A DNA stretch of 64,000 nt from Streptacidiphilus jeojiense (GCF_000719095.1 NZ_JOEH01000031.1:1-64000); one strand, 5' to 3'. Shown: positions 32,823 to 42,476, counted from the first letter of the stretch. The notes: a model not told the origin generated them from the letters alone. A program made the numbers and translations.

Positions 32823-34367
32823 TCAGGGCACCTGGGTCGGCTCCGGGGCGGCCTGGGCGGCCGCCGGCTGCGGCTTCTGCTCCCAGGGCGCCGGCGCGCC
32901 GCGCCGGACCAGCGCGAGCACCAGCAGCCCCGCGACGACGCCGGTGACGCCGGCGACCAGGTAGACCCGGTCCAGGCCGGTGGCGAAGGCCGAGTGCACC
33001 AGCCCCTGCACGGTGTCCCGCTGGTCCGCGGGCACCGCGGCCAGGACGGCCTGGGCCCGGCCGCCGCTGAGCGCGGAGGCGGCCGCGTGCGGGTCCGCCA
33101 GGTGGCTGTTGTCCGCGACGAAGGTCTGGATCCGGTTGGCGAAGATCGTGCCGAGGACCGCGATGCCCAGCGCGTAGCCGAGTTGGCGGCCGGTGTTGAC
33201 CACGCCGCTGGCCATGCCGACCCGCTCGCGCGGGACGCTGCCCAGGGCGGCGGACATCATCACCGGCATGGCCGCGCCGACGCCGAGGCCGCTGACGATC
33301 AGGCCGGGCAGGGTGGCGGTCCACGAGGACCCGGGCGAGACCAGCGTCATCAGCAGCGCGCCGGCGCCGACCAGGACCAGCCCCAGGCCGACCGGAACCT
33401 GCGGCGGCGCCTTGTGGAAGATCCGGGCGTTGTTGCCGGAGACCACGAAGGCGGCCAGGGCCAGCGGGCAGATCGCCAGGCCGGCCTGGATCGGGCTGAG
33501 GCCCAGCACCGACTGCATCCAGATGCCGGTGTAGGTGAGGTGGGCGAAGGCGGCGGCGTTCACCAGCAGCGCGGCCAGGGTCAGCCCGACGAAGCTGCGG
33601 TTGCGCAGCAGCGACAGGTCCAGCAGCGGGTCGGCGACCCGCAGTTCCACCAGTACGAAGCCGACCAGCGCCAGCACGGCCACCCCGAGCCAGGTCAGCA
33701 CGGTGCCGCTGCCCCAGCCCTGGTCCGCGCCCTCGATCAGGGCGTAGACCAGCGCGCCGGAGAAGGCGGTGAAGGCGACGGCACCGGCGTAGTCAAGCCG
33801 GCCCCGGCCGTGTCCCTGATCGTTCTTCAGATGACGCAGGGTCATCACGACGGCCAGCGCCGCGATCGGCAGATTGACGTAGAAGATCGCGCGCCAGTCG
33901 ATCTGGTCGGTGAGCACACCGCCGAGGACCGGACCCACGGCCGCGGCGCCGCCGCTGACGGCGCCCCAGATGCCGAAGGCGGTGCCCCGGTCGCGGCCCT
34001 GGTAGGCGGCGTTGAGCAGCGAGGTGGTGGAGGTCAGCATGGCAGCGCCGCCGATGCCCTGCGCGGCGCGGGCCGCGATCAGGGTCGCCGCGTTCGGCGC
34101 CAGACCGCAGGCCAGCGAGGCGACGGCGAAGACCACCAGGCCGACCAGGTAGAGCCGGCGGTGGCCGAGGCGGTCGCCGAGCGCGCCGACGACCATCAGC
34201 AGGGCGGCGAGCACCAGCGCGTACATGTCCACCACCCACTGCAGGGAGGTGAAGGAGGAGTGCAGGTCGGAGGCCATGTCGGGCAGGGCGACATTCACGA
34301 TGCTGACATCGACCAGCAGCATGAAGGTGCCGAGGCAGATGGCGGTCAGGGGGATCCACTTACGCAT
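32823..34367 (-). CDS. DHA2 (EmrB/QacA) family MFS exporter
   Basis: The 514-residue protein has 14 predicted helices and the family motifs 'GALGDRLGHRRLYLVGL' and 'DWRAIFYVNLPIAALAVVM', plus the early 'DVSIVNVALPDMASDL'. It should export drugs or metabolites by proton antiport. ATG 34367 is chosen; an in-frame TTG upstream is weak. It diverges from an AsnC-type regulator over 84 bp, so it is a likely target. It lacks the C-terminal repeats of the other DHA2 protein in this window. Confidence 0.92.
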   Translation of the reverse strand: MRKWIPLTAICLGTFMLLVDVSIVNVALPDMASDLHSSFTSLQWVVDMYALVLAALLMVVGALGDRLGHRRLYLVGLVVFAVASLACGLAPNAATLIAARAAQGIGGAAMLTSTTSLLNAAYQGRDRGTAFGIWGAVSGGAAAVGPVLGGVLTDQIDWRAIFYVNLPIAALAVVMTLRHLKNDQGHGRGRLDYAGAVAFTAFSGALVYALIEGADQGWGSGTVLTWLGVAVLALVGFVLVELRVADPLLDLSLLRNRSFVGLTLAALLVNAAAFAHLTYTGIWMQSVLGLSPIQAGLAICPLALAAFVVSGNNARIFHKAPPQVPVGLGLVLVGAGALLMTLVSPGSSWTATLPGLIVSGLGVGAAMPVMMSAALGSVPRERVGMASGVVNTGRQLGYALGIAVLGTIFANRIQTFVADNSHLADPHAAASALSGGRAQAVLAAVPADQRDTVQGLVHSAFATGLDRVYLVAGVTGVVAGLLVLALVRRGAPAPWEQKPQPAAAQAAPEPTQVP

Positions 34368-34451
34368 GCGAACAGCATCGGCTCCCAAGCACCCGATTCC
34401 CCAGCCAGAGGCCCGCTACCGGCGGATCTCGACATTGTCTACGCTGGAGCG

Positions 34452-35462
34452 GTGAAATCCCATGAGTTCGACCGGCTGGACCGGCAGCTGGTGCGCGCCC
34501 TCCAGGTCGACGGGCGGGCCTCGTTCAGCCGGATCGCCCAGGCGCTCGGGGTCTCCGACCAGACCGTGGCGCGCCGCTACGGAAGGCTGCGCGGCCGGGG
34601 ATCGCTCCAGGTGATGGGGCTGACCAGCCCCGCCGTGATGGGCGAGGTCCAGTGGATCATCAGGGTGCAGTGCACCCCGGACGGCGCGGCCCCGGTCGCC
34701 GAGGCGCTGGCCCGCCGCGACGACACCGCCTGGATCAGCCTGATCTCCGGCGGCACCGAGATCAACTGCGTCAGCCGCTCGGGCGACGACCGCAGCGACT
34801 CGCTGCTGCTGCAGCGGCTGCCGAGGACCCGCAGCGTGGTCGGGGTCACCGCCTACTGCGTGCTGCACACCTACTTCGGCGAGTCGCTGAGCCTGATCAG
34901 CAAGCTGGACACGCTGACGGCGGAGCAGACCCGGCTGCTGGAGCCCGGGCCCTCCACCGCCGTACCCCGGCCGGCCGAGGCGCTGGACGAGGCGGACCAC
35001 CGGATGCTGGCCCTGCTGCAGCGCGACGGCCGCACCGGACTGGCCGAACTGGCGTCGGCCGGCGGGCTCTCGCAGACCTCGGTGCGCCGGCGGATGGCCG
35101 AGCTGAAGGCCAGCGGGGTGCTCTACTACGACATCGACTTCGACCGGCGGATCTTCGGGCTCGACACCGTGGCGATGCTCTGGCTGTCGGTGTCCCCGTC
35201 CGAGCTGGACCGCACCGGACGCGAGCTGGCCGAGCATCCGGAGGTGGCCTTCTGCTGCGCCACCACCGGGCCGACCAATCTGCACGCGGTGGTGATCTGC
35301 AAGGACATCCCGGCCTTCTACACCTACCTGACCACCAGCATCTCCGCCCTGGGCGCCGTCCAGCAGGTGGAGACCGGGCCGGTGCTGCGCCGGATCAAGG
35401 CCGCGGGCCCCTATCCCGGCGTGTCCGGGGACGTCCGCTACTGGAGCGGACGGCAGGCCTAG
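34452..35462 (+). CDS. Tandem Lrp/AsnC-type regulator
   Basis: The 336-residue protein contains two AsnC units. Unit 1 has an HTH in 'LQVDGRASFSRIAQALGVSD' and a following alpha/beta domain. Unit 2 (from about residue 178) begins 'ALDEADHRMLALLQRDGRTG' with an HTH in 'LSQTSVRRRMAEL' and ends in a RAM-like domain with 'TTGPTNLHAVVICKDI'. Such double-length forms occur in streptomycetes. It diverges from the DHA2 exporter and probably controls it. Start GTG 34452 has GGAG only 3 nt away, so leaderless or weak initiation is possible. Confidence 0.88.
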   Translation: MKSHEFDRLDRQLVRALQVDGRASFSRIAQALGVSDQTVARRYGRLRGRGSLQVMGLTSPAVMGEVQWIIRVQCTPDGAAPVAEALARRDDTAWISLISGGTEINCVSRSGDDRSDSLLLQRLPRTRSVVGVTAYCVLHTYFGESLSLISKLDTLTAEQTRLLEPGPSTAVPRPAEALDEADHRMLALLQRDGRTGLAELASAGGLSQTSVRRRMAELKASGVLYYDIDFDRRIFGLDTVAMLWLSVSPSELDRTGRELAEHPEVAFCCATTGPTNLHAVVICKDIPAFYTYLTTSISALGAVQQVETGPVLRRIKAAGPYPGVSGDVRYWSGRQA

Positions 35463-35476
35463 TCGCGGCCGCCGGT

Positions 35477-35968
35477 TCAGCCCAGCGGGGGCAGCGCCTC
35501 CAGGGCGTGGTGGCTGAGCCGGTCCAGGCCGTCCACCACGGCGCCGGTGCGGTCCGGCGGGAGGACCGCGAAGACGTGCCGGTCGAGCTCCTCGACATGG
35601 CGGCGGGCCGCCTGCACCAGCCGGGAGGACCCGGCCGGGGTGAGCGTGACCACCTGGACCCGCTTGTCCGCGCTGGAGCGCTGCCGCCGCACCAGACCAC
35701 CGGCGATCATGCGGTCGATCAGCCGGGTGGCCCCGCCGCTGGTGAGCACCAGGCTCCGGGAGAGGTCGCCCATCGCGGCGCCCTCCGGCCTGGCCGCGAG
35801 CAGCAGCAGGACCTCGAACATCGGGTGGCTGAGCCCGCTCTCGTGCTCCATCGAGGAGCCGAGCAGGCGCTCCAGCCGGTTGGCCGCGGTCAGCAGCACG
35901 CCGAAGGCCTGGATCCGGGAGTCGGCGACCGCGTCAGCGGGTGAGTCGATCCGTCCTTCGGCTGTCAT
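35477..35968 (-). CDS. MarR family regulator
   Basis: The 163-residue protein has the MarR winged HTH ('GDLSRSLVLTSGGATRLIDR') and wing ('RRQRSSADKRVQVVTLTPAG') with flanking dimerisation helices. ATG 35968 has GAGGGAGTG upstream. It converges on the AsnC gene with a 14-bp gap. Ligand and targets are unknown. Confidence 0.92.
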   Translation of the reverse strand: MTAEGRIDSPADAVADSRIQAFGVLLTAANRLERLLGSSMEHESGLSHPMFEVLLLLAARPEGAAMGDLSRSLVLTSGGATRLIDRMIAGGLVRRQRSSADKRVQVVTLTPAGSSRLVQAARRHVEELDRHVFAVLPPDRTGAVVDGLDRLSHHALEALPPLG

Positions 35969-36032
35969 GCTCACTCCCTCGCCCGGCTGCTGCCACACAC
36001 CGTACTCGCCGCCGGGCCAGGAGGGTGCCGGG

Positions 36033-37442
36033 TCAGCGCCCGCCCTCGTGGACGCTAAAGGCGCTGCGGCGGGCCGCACGGGCCACGCCGGGGTCGGGGT
36101 GGGCGGAGGCGACGGCGGCCAGCACCTGGCCCGCCCTGGGGTGGCCGATCCGGCGGGCCAGCGCGAACAGCCGGCCCGGGTCGCCGTCGGTGGCGCCCTG
36201 GACGTGGCGGACCAGCATGGCGGTGTCGCCGTGCTCCAGCACAGCCGCGCCGGTGTCCACCCACAGCCAGGTGGCGTCCTCCTGGCCCAGCACGTCCGAG
36301 GGCAGCACCTCCTCGTCGGTCTGCTCGGCCAGCCACAGCAGCGCGTAGGGGCGCAGCAGCGGCTCCTCGGTGCAGTCCCTGATGGCCGGTTCGGCCGGGT
36401 GCCCGGCGACCCGCAGCGCCTCGAAGGCGAGCCCGCGCAGCAGCGCGTCCTCGCCGCGGGCGACGTCCAGCAGGTCGGCGACGGCGCTCTCGGCCTGACG
36501 GGCCGCCAGCCAGGCCCGGTACTCGGCGCGGGCCGGGCCCGGGGAGTACTGGGCGCAGGCGGTCAGCAGTTCCAGCGCGGACTGCTCGATGTGGCCGGCG
36601 GCGGTCTGCGCCACCGTGCAGATCTCCTCCAGCTTGGCGCGCACCGCCCAGTGCCCCAGCGGGGTGAGCTCCGCGCCGACCTCGACCGGGCCCGCCTCGG
36701 CACTGCCCGGCTCGGCGTCGGGCGAGCCCAGGTCGCGGCGGACCACGGCGCCGACGGCCGCGAAGCCGTCCAGCATCCAGTCCAGCACCCCGGCGACCTC
36801 GGCCGCTCCCGGAGTGAGGGTCAGCGCCAGCGCGCTGTCGCCGCGGACGGCGCTGACCGCCCAGGCGGCGTGCGGGACCGGTGCGCCCAGCGCGGGCGGC
36901 ACCCCGCCGTGCCACTGCTCCTCCAGGCCCCGGCGCAGCAGCTCCAGCAGCTCGGTGAGCGGCACCGGGCCGTCCACCAGGTGCAGGAAGGAGAGCAGTT
37001 GCGGGGCGTGGTCGACGGCCAGCCCGGCCAGCGAGGTCAGGTTGCGGTCGGGCACCGGCACCAGCAGCGTCCAGGCGTCGAACAGCGCCGCCCAGCCGCG
37101 CAGCACGGCCTCGTCGTCGTGCTCCCAGGCGTGCAGCCGCCAGCCGGGGCCGGCGCCGCTGCCGCGCAGTTCCACCAGGCCGGCCAGGCGGGCCCGCTCC
37201 CAGGAGGCGACGGCGGCGTCATGGGTCATCGCCAGGGCGCGCCCGGCCGAGACCACGTCGCCCTCCAGCAGGTCCCCGCGCCGGTCGACGTTGGGCAGTT
37301 CGCCGGCCCAGCGGGCGATCCGGACCGCGTCGGCGAGCAGCCTGCGGGCCAGCGGGGAGAGTTGGGCAGGGCCGGGCAGCCCGGCCGGGGGCGTGCGGCG
37401 GGCATGAGCGCCGGAGCGCGCTGCCGCGCCGGTGCTGCCCAT
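36033..37442 (-). CDS. Uncharacterised helix-rich protein
   Basis: No family is recognised in this 469-residue, Ala/Leu/Glu-rich protein. It has no membrane segment or signal peptide and appears to be built of many amphipathic helices with repeats reminiscent of HEAT-like arrays ('ALLRGLAFEALRVAGHPAEP', 'VLAAVASAHPDPGVARAARR'). Strong third-position GC and the single open frame support coding. ATG 37442 is tentative; GTG 37598 would add 52 residues of low-complexity sequence. It has no obvious operon partner. Confidence 0.72.
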   Translation of the reverse strand: MGSTGAAARSGAHARRTPPAGLPGPAQLSPLARRLLADAVRIARWAGELPNVDRRGDLLEGDVVSAGRALAMTHDAAVASWERARLAGLVELRGSGAGPGWRLHAWEHDDEAVLRGWAALFDAWTLLVPVPDRNLTSLAGLAVDHAPQLLSFLHLVDGPVPLTELLELLRRGLEEQWHGGVPPALGAPVPHAAWAVSAVRGDSALALTLTPGAAEVAGVLDWMLDGFAAVGAVVRRDLGSPDAEPGSAEAGPVEVGAELTPLGHWAVRAKLEEICTVAQTAAGHIEQSALELLTACAQYSPGPARAEYRAWLAARQAESAVADLLDVARGEDALLRGLAFEALRVAGHPAEPAIRDCTEEPLLRPYALLWLAEQTDEEVLPSDVLGQEDATWLWVDTGAAVLEHGDTAMLVRHVQGATDGDPGRLFALARRIGHPRAGQVLAAVASAHPDPGVARAARRSAFSVHEGGR

Positions 37443-37685
37443 GCCGCCTGAGGTGGCCGCGCGGGGCTGCGGCGGGCGGGCGGCGGTGGGCAGTCGGGTC
37501 ACCCTCGCGGGTGCACCCTCCTGTCGCCCGCCGACGGTGTCGGGTCGGCCAGAAATCTCGGATCGGCCAGTACGGTCACGCGAATTCCGGGACGTCACGC
37601 CGTGCAGTCTTCCCCGTCCGCGGGGCAGTTGTCACATCCCCTGGCGCGGCGGGCTCCACTCGGTCCCGGAATGGTGACGGAAGGG

Positions 37686-38810
37686 TCACAGGAGGGGGGT
37701 GAGGAATCTGAGCAGCGTCGCCTCGTAGCGCTCGGGATCCGCGTTCCACAGCGCCTCGTGCTCGGCTCCGGCGTACTCCTCGTAGACCACCAGATCCTCG
37801 CGCCGCCGGGCCAGCTCCCGGGCCGCCCCGACGCCGGCCACCGTGTCGTCCGCGCTGTGCAGCAGCAGGGCCGGGACGGAGAGGTCGGCGCCGAGGGCCA
37901 GCCGGTCGAAACCGGCCGGATCGACCGCCGAACGCCCCTGGGCCGCCCGCACGCCGAGTTCGGCCAGCGGTCCGGGGACCCCGCGCCGGGTGGCCTGCCG
38001 GCGCACCGTGTCCTCCCAATCCAGCACCGGGGAGTCCAGCACCAGGCCGCGGACCGCCTCGCGGTGGTCCGAGCGGGCCGCCGCCTGCAGCGCCATGGTG
38101 GCGCCCACGGACCAGCCGTAGAGCAGGATCCGCCGCGCGCCGCCGTCCACCGCGAACCGGATCGCCGCCTCAACGTCGCGCCACTCGGTCTCGCCGAAGT
38201 GGGCGATGCCGTCGGGCGAGCGCGGCGCGCCCTCGTCGTTGCGGTAGGTCAGCACCAGCACCGGCACCTTGAGCCGGTCCAGCAGCGGCAGCAGTGGCAG
38301 CGCCTGGCGGCGGTCGGCGCCGATGCCGTGCACCGCGATCACGCACAGGTCGCGCACCCCGGCGAGGTACCAGGCCGGCATCGGGCCGAGCTCGCCGCGG
38401 ACATGGAGCTCGGAGAAGTCGAGACCGACCGCCGAGCGCGGATCGCCGGTGAGCACCTGCGGGGTGATCCGGACGGTGGTGCCGACGGCCAGCGGGCTGC
38501 CGCCGTCCGCACCGGCGCTCTCCAGCCGGCGCACCACGGTCTGGGCGGTGGTGCCGACCACCTCGCCGACCACCGCGTGTCCGTCGTTCCACTCCAGGGC
38601 GTAGCGGCCGGGCCGCTGGGTCTCCCAGGACCGGGTCAGCTCGACCCGGCCCGCGGCCAGCGAGTGCACCCGCAGGCCCCCGGCCGCGGCCGGGGCCGCG
38701 CCGCGCGGGCGGACCGAGAAGTCGGAGACCACCCGTCCGGCGACCAGCGCGGCAGCGCCCGCACCCACCGCCGTGGCCGTGGCCAGCACAGCCGTTCGTC
38801 CCCAGCGCAT
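37686..38810 (-). CDS. Membrane-anchored alpha/beta hydrolase
   Basis: The 374-residue protein starts with an N-terminal hydrophobic segment (residues 5-25), which may be an anchor or signal, and continues with an alpha/beta-hydrolase fold. The nucleophile elbow 'LYGWSVGAT' (Ser), the acid in 'LLLHSADDTVAG' and the His in 'YAGAEHEALW' complete a catalytic triad; 'VIAVHGIGADRRQ' is the oxyanion-side HG motif. A peptidase or esterase role is possible. ATG 38810 has GGGAG nearby; GTG 38846 is an alternative. It diverges from the FAD oxidoreductase gene. Confidence 0.85.
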   Translation of the reverse strand: MRWGRTAVLATATAVGAGAAALVAGRVVSDFSVRPRGAAPAAAGGLRVHSLAAGRVELTRSWETQRPGRYALEWNDGHAVVGEVVGTTAQTVVRRLESAGADGGSPLAVGTTVRITPQVLTGDPRSAVGLDFSELHVRGELGPMPAWYLAGVRDLCVIAVHGIGADRRQALPLLPLLDRLKVPVLVLTYRNDEGAPRSPDGIAHFGETEWRDVEAAIRFAVDGGARRILLYGWSVGATMALQAAARSDHREAVRGLVLDSPVLDWEDTVRRQATRRGVPGPLAELGVRAAQGRSAVDPAGFDRLALGADLSVPALLLHSADDTVAGVGAARELARRREDLVVYEEYAGAEHEALWNADPERYEATLLRFLTPLL

Positions 38811-39030
38811 CTCGCTCCCAAGGTCGGTCCGATACCGGGTGCTCACCCGTTGCGTTCCTTACCCGCTCCGACCCATCCCAGTACCCCGCGACGGCACGCG
38901 CCAGCGGTGCGCGGCCATCCGACGGAGTGTCCGAGTCCGCGGCCCACCCCTGACAGAGTGCGCATTGCCGCAGGTCCGGGGGCATCGGTAGCGTGCCGGG
39001 CACTATCCGCAGCATGGAAGCAGGTCACCT

Positions 39031-40452
39031 GTGGGCACGTCCGCCACCGCCAACGGCGGTGTCTCGTTCTGGTACTCGACCATCGGGCTCCCCACCCCCC
39101 GCAGGCCGCTGGACGGCTCGGCCGAGGCCGACGTCTGCATCGTCGGCGGCGGCTACACCGGTCTGTGGACCGCGTACTACCTGAAGAAGGCCGATCCCAG
39201 CCTGCGCATCACCGTCCTGGAGCAGCGCTTCTGCGGCTACGGCGCGTCCGGCCGCAACGGCGGCTGGCTCTACAACGGCTTCGCCGGACGCGGTGTCTTC
39301 GCCCGCAGGTACGGCAAGCCGGGCGCGATCGCCATGCAGCAGGCGATGAACGGCGCGGTGGACGAGGTGATCGCGGTGTGCGCGGCCGAGGGCATCGACG
39401 CCGACATCGCCAAGGGCGGAATGATGGAGGTCGCCCGTACCCCGGCCCAGCTGGAGCGGCTGGGCGCGTACGTCGAGAACGAGCACTCCTTCGGCGAGAC
39501 CGGTCTGGAACTGCTGAGCCCGGCCGAGGCCGCCGCGCGGATCGGCGTGGCGGGCACCCTGGGCGCCACCTGGACCCCGCACGGCGCCCGGATCCAGCCG
39601 GCCAAGCTGGTGGTCGGGCTGGCCCGGGTGGTCGAGGCGATGGGCGTGTCGGTGTACGAGTCCACGGCGGTGGACGAGATCGTGCCCGGCGGGTCCGGCG
39701 CGCCCGCCAAGGCGGTCACCGCGCAGGGCACGGTGTCGGCGCGGTTCGTGCTGCGGGCCACCGAGGGCTTCACCTCGGCGCTGCGCGGCGAACGCCGGTC
39801 CTGGCTGCCGATGAACTCCTCGATGGTGGTCACCGAGCCGCTGCCGGAGGCCTTCTGGCAGGCGGTCGGCTGGTCCGGGCGGGAGACCCTGGGCGACATG
39901 GCGCACGCCTACATGTACGCCCAGCGCACCGCCGACGACCGGATCGCCCTGGGCGGACGCGGCGTCCCGTACCGCTTCGGCTCGCGCACCGACAACGACG
40001 GGCTGACCGCGCAGAAGACCGTGGACCAACTGCGGGCGATCCTGGTGGACTTCTTCCCGGCCGCCGCCGATGCCCGGATCGACCACGCCTGGTCCGGGGT
40101 GCTGGGCGTGCCCCGGGACTGGTGCTCGACGGTGGAGCTGGACCCGGCCACCGGCCTCGGCCTGGCCGGCGGCTACGTCGGCAGCGGGGTGACCACCACC
40201 AACCTGGCCGCCAGGACCCTGCGGGACCTGGTGCTGCGCGAGTCCGCGCCGGCCGGTTCCGGGGACACCGGGCTGACGGCACTCCCCTGGGTGAACCACC
40301 GGGTCAGGCGCTGGGAACCGGAGCCGCTGCGCTGGATCGGCGTGCACGGCATGTACGCCGCCTACCACGCCGCGGACCGGCAGGAGCGCGGCGGCCGGGC
40401 GACCACCTCGCCGATCGCCCGGGTCGCCGACGTGGTCTCCGGGCGGCACTGA
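39031..40452 (+). CDS. FAD-dependent amino acid/amine oxidoreductase (DAO family)
   Basis: The 473-residue protein has the dinucleotide-binding site 'VCIVGGGYTGLWTAYYL' at residues 35-51, the GASGRNGGW motif typical of PuuB- and DadA-like oxidases ('GYGASGRNGGWLYNGFAG') and a C-terminal 'TGLGLAGGYVGSGVTTTNLA'. It likely oxidises an amine or D-amino acid. No partner glutamylpolyamine gene is nearby, so the substrate is open. GTG 39031 is the first good start. Confidence 0.88.
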   Translation: MGTSATANGGVSFWYSTIGLPTPRRPLDGSAEADVCIVGGGYTGLWTAYYLKKADPSLRITVLEQRFCGYGASGRNGGWLYNGFAGRGVFARRYGKPGAIAMQQAMNGAVDEVIAVCAAEGIDADIAKGGMMEVARTPAQLERLGAYVENEHSFGETGLELLSPAEAAARIGVAGTLGATWTPHGARIQPAKLVVGLARVVEAMGVSVYESTAVDEIVPGGSGAPAKAVTAQGTVSARFVLRATEGFTSALRGERRSWLPMNSSMVVTEPLPEAFWQAVGWSGRETLGDMAHAYMYAQRTADDRIALGGRGVPYRFGSRTDNDGLTAQKTVDQLRAILVDFFPAAADARIDHAWSGVLGVPRDWCSTVELDPATGLGLAGGYVGSGVTTTNLAARTLRDLVLRESAPAGSGDTGLTALPWVNHRVRRWEPEPLRWIGVHGMYAAYHAADRQERGGRATTSPIARVADVVSGRH

Positions 40453-40590
40453 GCCGGGGCCGGGCGGCGGTGCGCTGACTGTACGCAGTCGCGCGCGGAC
40501 TCCCCGAGATGCGGAACGCGGAGCGGTGGCCGAGGCTGGGATCCGGGGGTAGTCGGAAGACCGCAGCAGCACTGACCGCCTGGGGTGCCC

Positions 40591-40887
40591 ATGTCTGTCC
40601 TACTCTGCGTCGTCATAGCTCCGATCGGCCTGCTCATGATCCTGGGCATGTCGTGGTTCGAGGACCACTTCCTCCGCCCGCCCACCAGCCCCGGTGAGCA
40701 GGTCGTACTCAGCCAGGTCGTCCAGGGGCAGGTGCTCCCCGGGCCGGTCCTCGGTCCGCACCTCGGTCCGCACCTGGGTCCGCTCCAGGGACCGGTGCCG
40801 GTCGAGCCGGTGCCGACCGCCGTCGAGCTGCTGCGCGCCGCCCGCTCGCCCAAGCAGCTGCCGGCCAGCAAGGACAACGCCGCCTGA
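40591..40887 (+). CDS. Small membrane protein with Gly-Pro-Leu repeats
   Basis: The 98-residue protein has one N-terminal hydrophobic helix ('CVVIAPIGLLMILGMSW') followed by a hydrophilic tail containing 'LGPHLGPHLGPLQGPVP'. No family is recognised. GTG 40585 would add two residues. It lies 5 bp before the next gene, so the pair may be co-transcribed. Confidence 0.6.
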   Translation: MSVLLCVVIAPIGLLMILGMSWFEDHFLRPPTSPGEQVVLSQVVQGQVLPGPVLGPHLGPHLGPLQGPVPVEPVPTAVELLRAARSPKQLPASKDNAA

Positions 40888-40892
40888 GGCCG

Positions 40893-42209
40893 GTGTCGTC
40901 GATGGAACGCGAGCCCGCCGAGCGGGCGGCTGCCGCGGTACGGGCCTCGCTGGCCGCACCTCGGCAGCCGCAGCTCGGCCGACTGGTCGCGGCGGCGCGG
41001 GCGGCCGGCGGCCTGGACGCGCGGCTCGGCTCCGAACTGCTCGCGGTGGCGCGCCCGGCCCGGCTGGTACCGGGGATGCTGGCCGGGGCCGACGACCCGG
41101 AGGGGCTGCTCGCCGCCGAACTCCGGGCCCTGGTGGCCGAGTTCCTCGGCGCCGACGCCGAGCGCTGGCACGGTCTGCAGGAGCAGCTCTCCGGCTACCG
41201 CGGCACGCTGCCCGACCTGCTCGCGGCCCGGCCCAGTCCCGCCGCGGGCCCGGACGAGTGGTACCCGCCGAGCCGGAACGTGCTCGGGGTGCTGGCCTTC
41301 CTGCTGGACCGGCTCCCGGACCAGGACGTCCGCGCGCTGCTGCCCGCCCTGCCCGAGGCCCTGCTCGAACAGCTGCGCCCGCTGACCGCCGTCGCGCCTG
41401 CGCCCGCGCGGGCCGCACCGCCCCGGGTCGCCGAGTCCGCGCTGATGGCGCTGGACCTGCTGCGCCGCGCCTGCGGTGACACCCAGCCACCGCTGCCGGA
41501 GGACCCCGAGGTGCTGGCCGCGCTGCTGGCCACCGGCGCCTACGACCTGCCCAACTGGACCACCCCGGCCTGGCTGCTCGACGCCTGCGACGCAGCCGGT
41601 CTGCCCCGGCCCGAGCGGGTCTACGGCCACCACACCGCGGAGCTGGTCACCGCGACCTTCCGCGAGTTCTGCGCCGCCGCGCCCGCCGAGGGACCGGGCC
41701 GGGACGCCGCCGAGTACGCGGACACCGCCCTGGCCCGCGGACTGGTGCGCGCCGCCGACCTGCTGGCGGTGGTCCCGGCTCGGTTCACCCTGGGGCGGTG
41801 CCCCGCGTTCCGGGACACGGCCCTGGTTGCCGAAGCCGAGCCGCCCGGGCTGCCGGAGCGAGGACCCGGGCAGGGTTTCGACGAGCTGGGCGACGGGATG
41901 GTCGCGCACCTGCTGGACCGCGCCCTGGACACCGGCCGGATGGACGGAGCCGACCTGCTGATCCGCACCGCCCCGGCCGCCCGGGTGCTGATGTACCTGT
42001 CCGGCGCGCTGGTCCGCGACGACCTGCCGCAGGCCACCCGGGTGGCGCTCGCCACACTCGCCGAGCAGGTGCCGCTGATCCTGGGCACCGATCCGGTGCG
42101 ATGGGCCCGCCTGGGCGCGGCGCTGACGGGCCGTGACCCCGGCTGGGACGGCCGCGGCAGCGTGGCCGACCTGCTGGAGCACTGCGCGGGCGGGGCCGCC
42201 GCCGGTTGA
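40893..42209 (+). CDS. Uncharacterised helical protein
   Basis: No family is recognised in this 438-residue, Ala/Leu-rich, probably cytoplasmic all-helical protein ('VLAFLLDRLPDQDVRALLPA', 'DGMVAHLLDRALDTGRMDGA'). It is 5 bp after the small membrane protein gene. Its stop codon overlaps the -35 box of the cobD riboswitch promoter. In composition it resembles the unknown protein at 36033-37442, but no shared motif was identified. GTG 40893 or ATG 40902 may be the start. Confidence 0.7.
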   Translation: MSSMEREPAERAAAAVRASLAAPRQPQLGRLVAAARAAGGLDARLGSELLAVARPARLVPGMLAGADDPEGLLAAELRALVAEFLGADAERWHGLQEQLSGYRGTLPDLLAARPSPAAGPDEWYPPSRNVLGVLAFLLDRLPDQDVRALLPALPEALLEQLRPLTAVAPAPARAAPPRVAESALMALDLLRRACGDTQPPLPEDPEVLAALLATGAYDLPNWTTPAWLLDACDAAGLPRPERVYGHHTAELVTATFREFCAAAPAEGPGRDAAEYADTALARGLVRAADLLAVVPARFTLGRCPAFRDTALVAEAEPPGLPERGPGQGFDELGDGMVAHLLDRALDTGRMDGADLLIRTAPAARVLMYLSGALVRDDLPQATRVALATLAEQVPLILGTDPVRWARLGAALTGRDPGWDGRGSVADLLEHCAGGAAAG

Positions 42210-42235
42210 CGCTCGGTCGGCGGACGTGGTGGTAT
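42206..42235 (+). promoter_or_regulatory. Promoter of the first cobalamin operon
   Basis: TTGACG (42206-42211) and TGGTAT (42230-42235) are spaced by 18 bp, matching the streptomycete housekeeping pattern. The second cobalamin operon has the same arrangement. Transcription would begin near 42242, just before the riboswitch. Confidence 0.6.
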
Positions 42236-42242
42236 CAGCAGG

Positions 42243-42430
42243 CCAAACGGAGGCATGGAGAGGAAGCCGGTGAAGGGGGAGACCCCCAGTCCGGCGCGGT
42301 CCCGCCACTGTCACCGGGGAGCGCCCTCGAACGACGGCCACGGCGGCGGTCACCCCCCTCTACCGGGTGGTGGCACTGCGGGAAGGCCCGGGGGCGTGTC
42401 GATCCGGAAGCCAGGAGACTCTCGCCCCCG
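42243..42430 (+). ncRNA. Cobalamin riboswitch (cobD operon)
   Basis: The B12-box core is unmistakable: GAAGCCGGTG, then GGCGCGGTCCCGCCACTGTC and further on GGAAGCCAGGAGAC (about 42404-42419). It is about 190 nt long, longer than the second copy because of an insertion between the core and the last box. It should bind adenosylcobalamin and reduce expression of cobD and the genes behind it. The 3' end is followed by a 30-nt block (42437-42466) nearly identical to that after the other riboswitch. Confidence 0.93.
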
Positions 42431-42476
42431 GTTCGTCGATCCAGGGCGCGGACCCTGAGTGAGGACATCCACCGCC

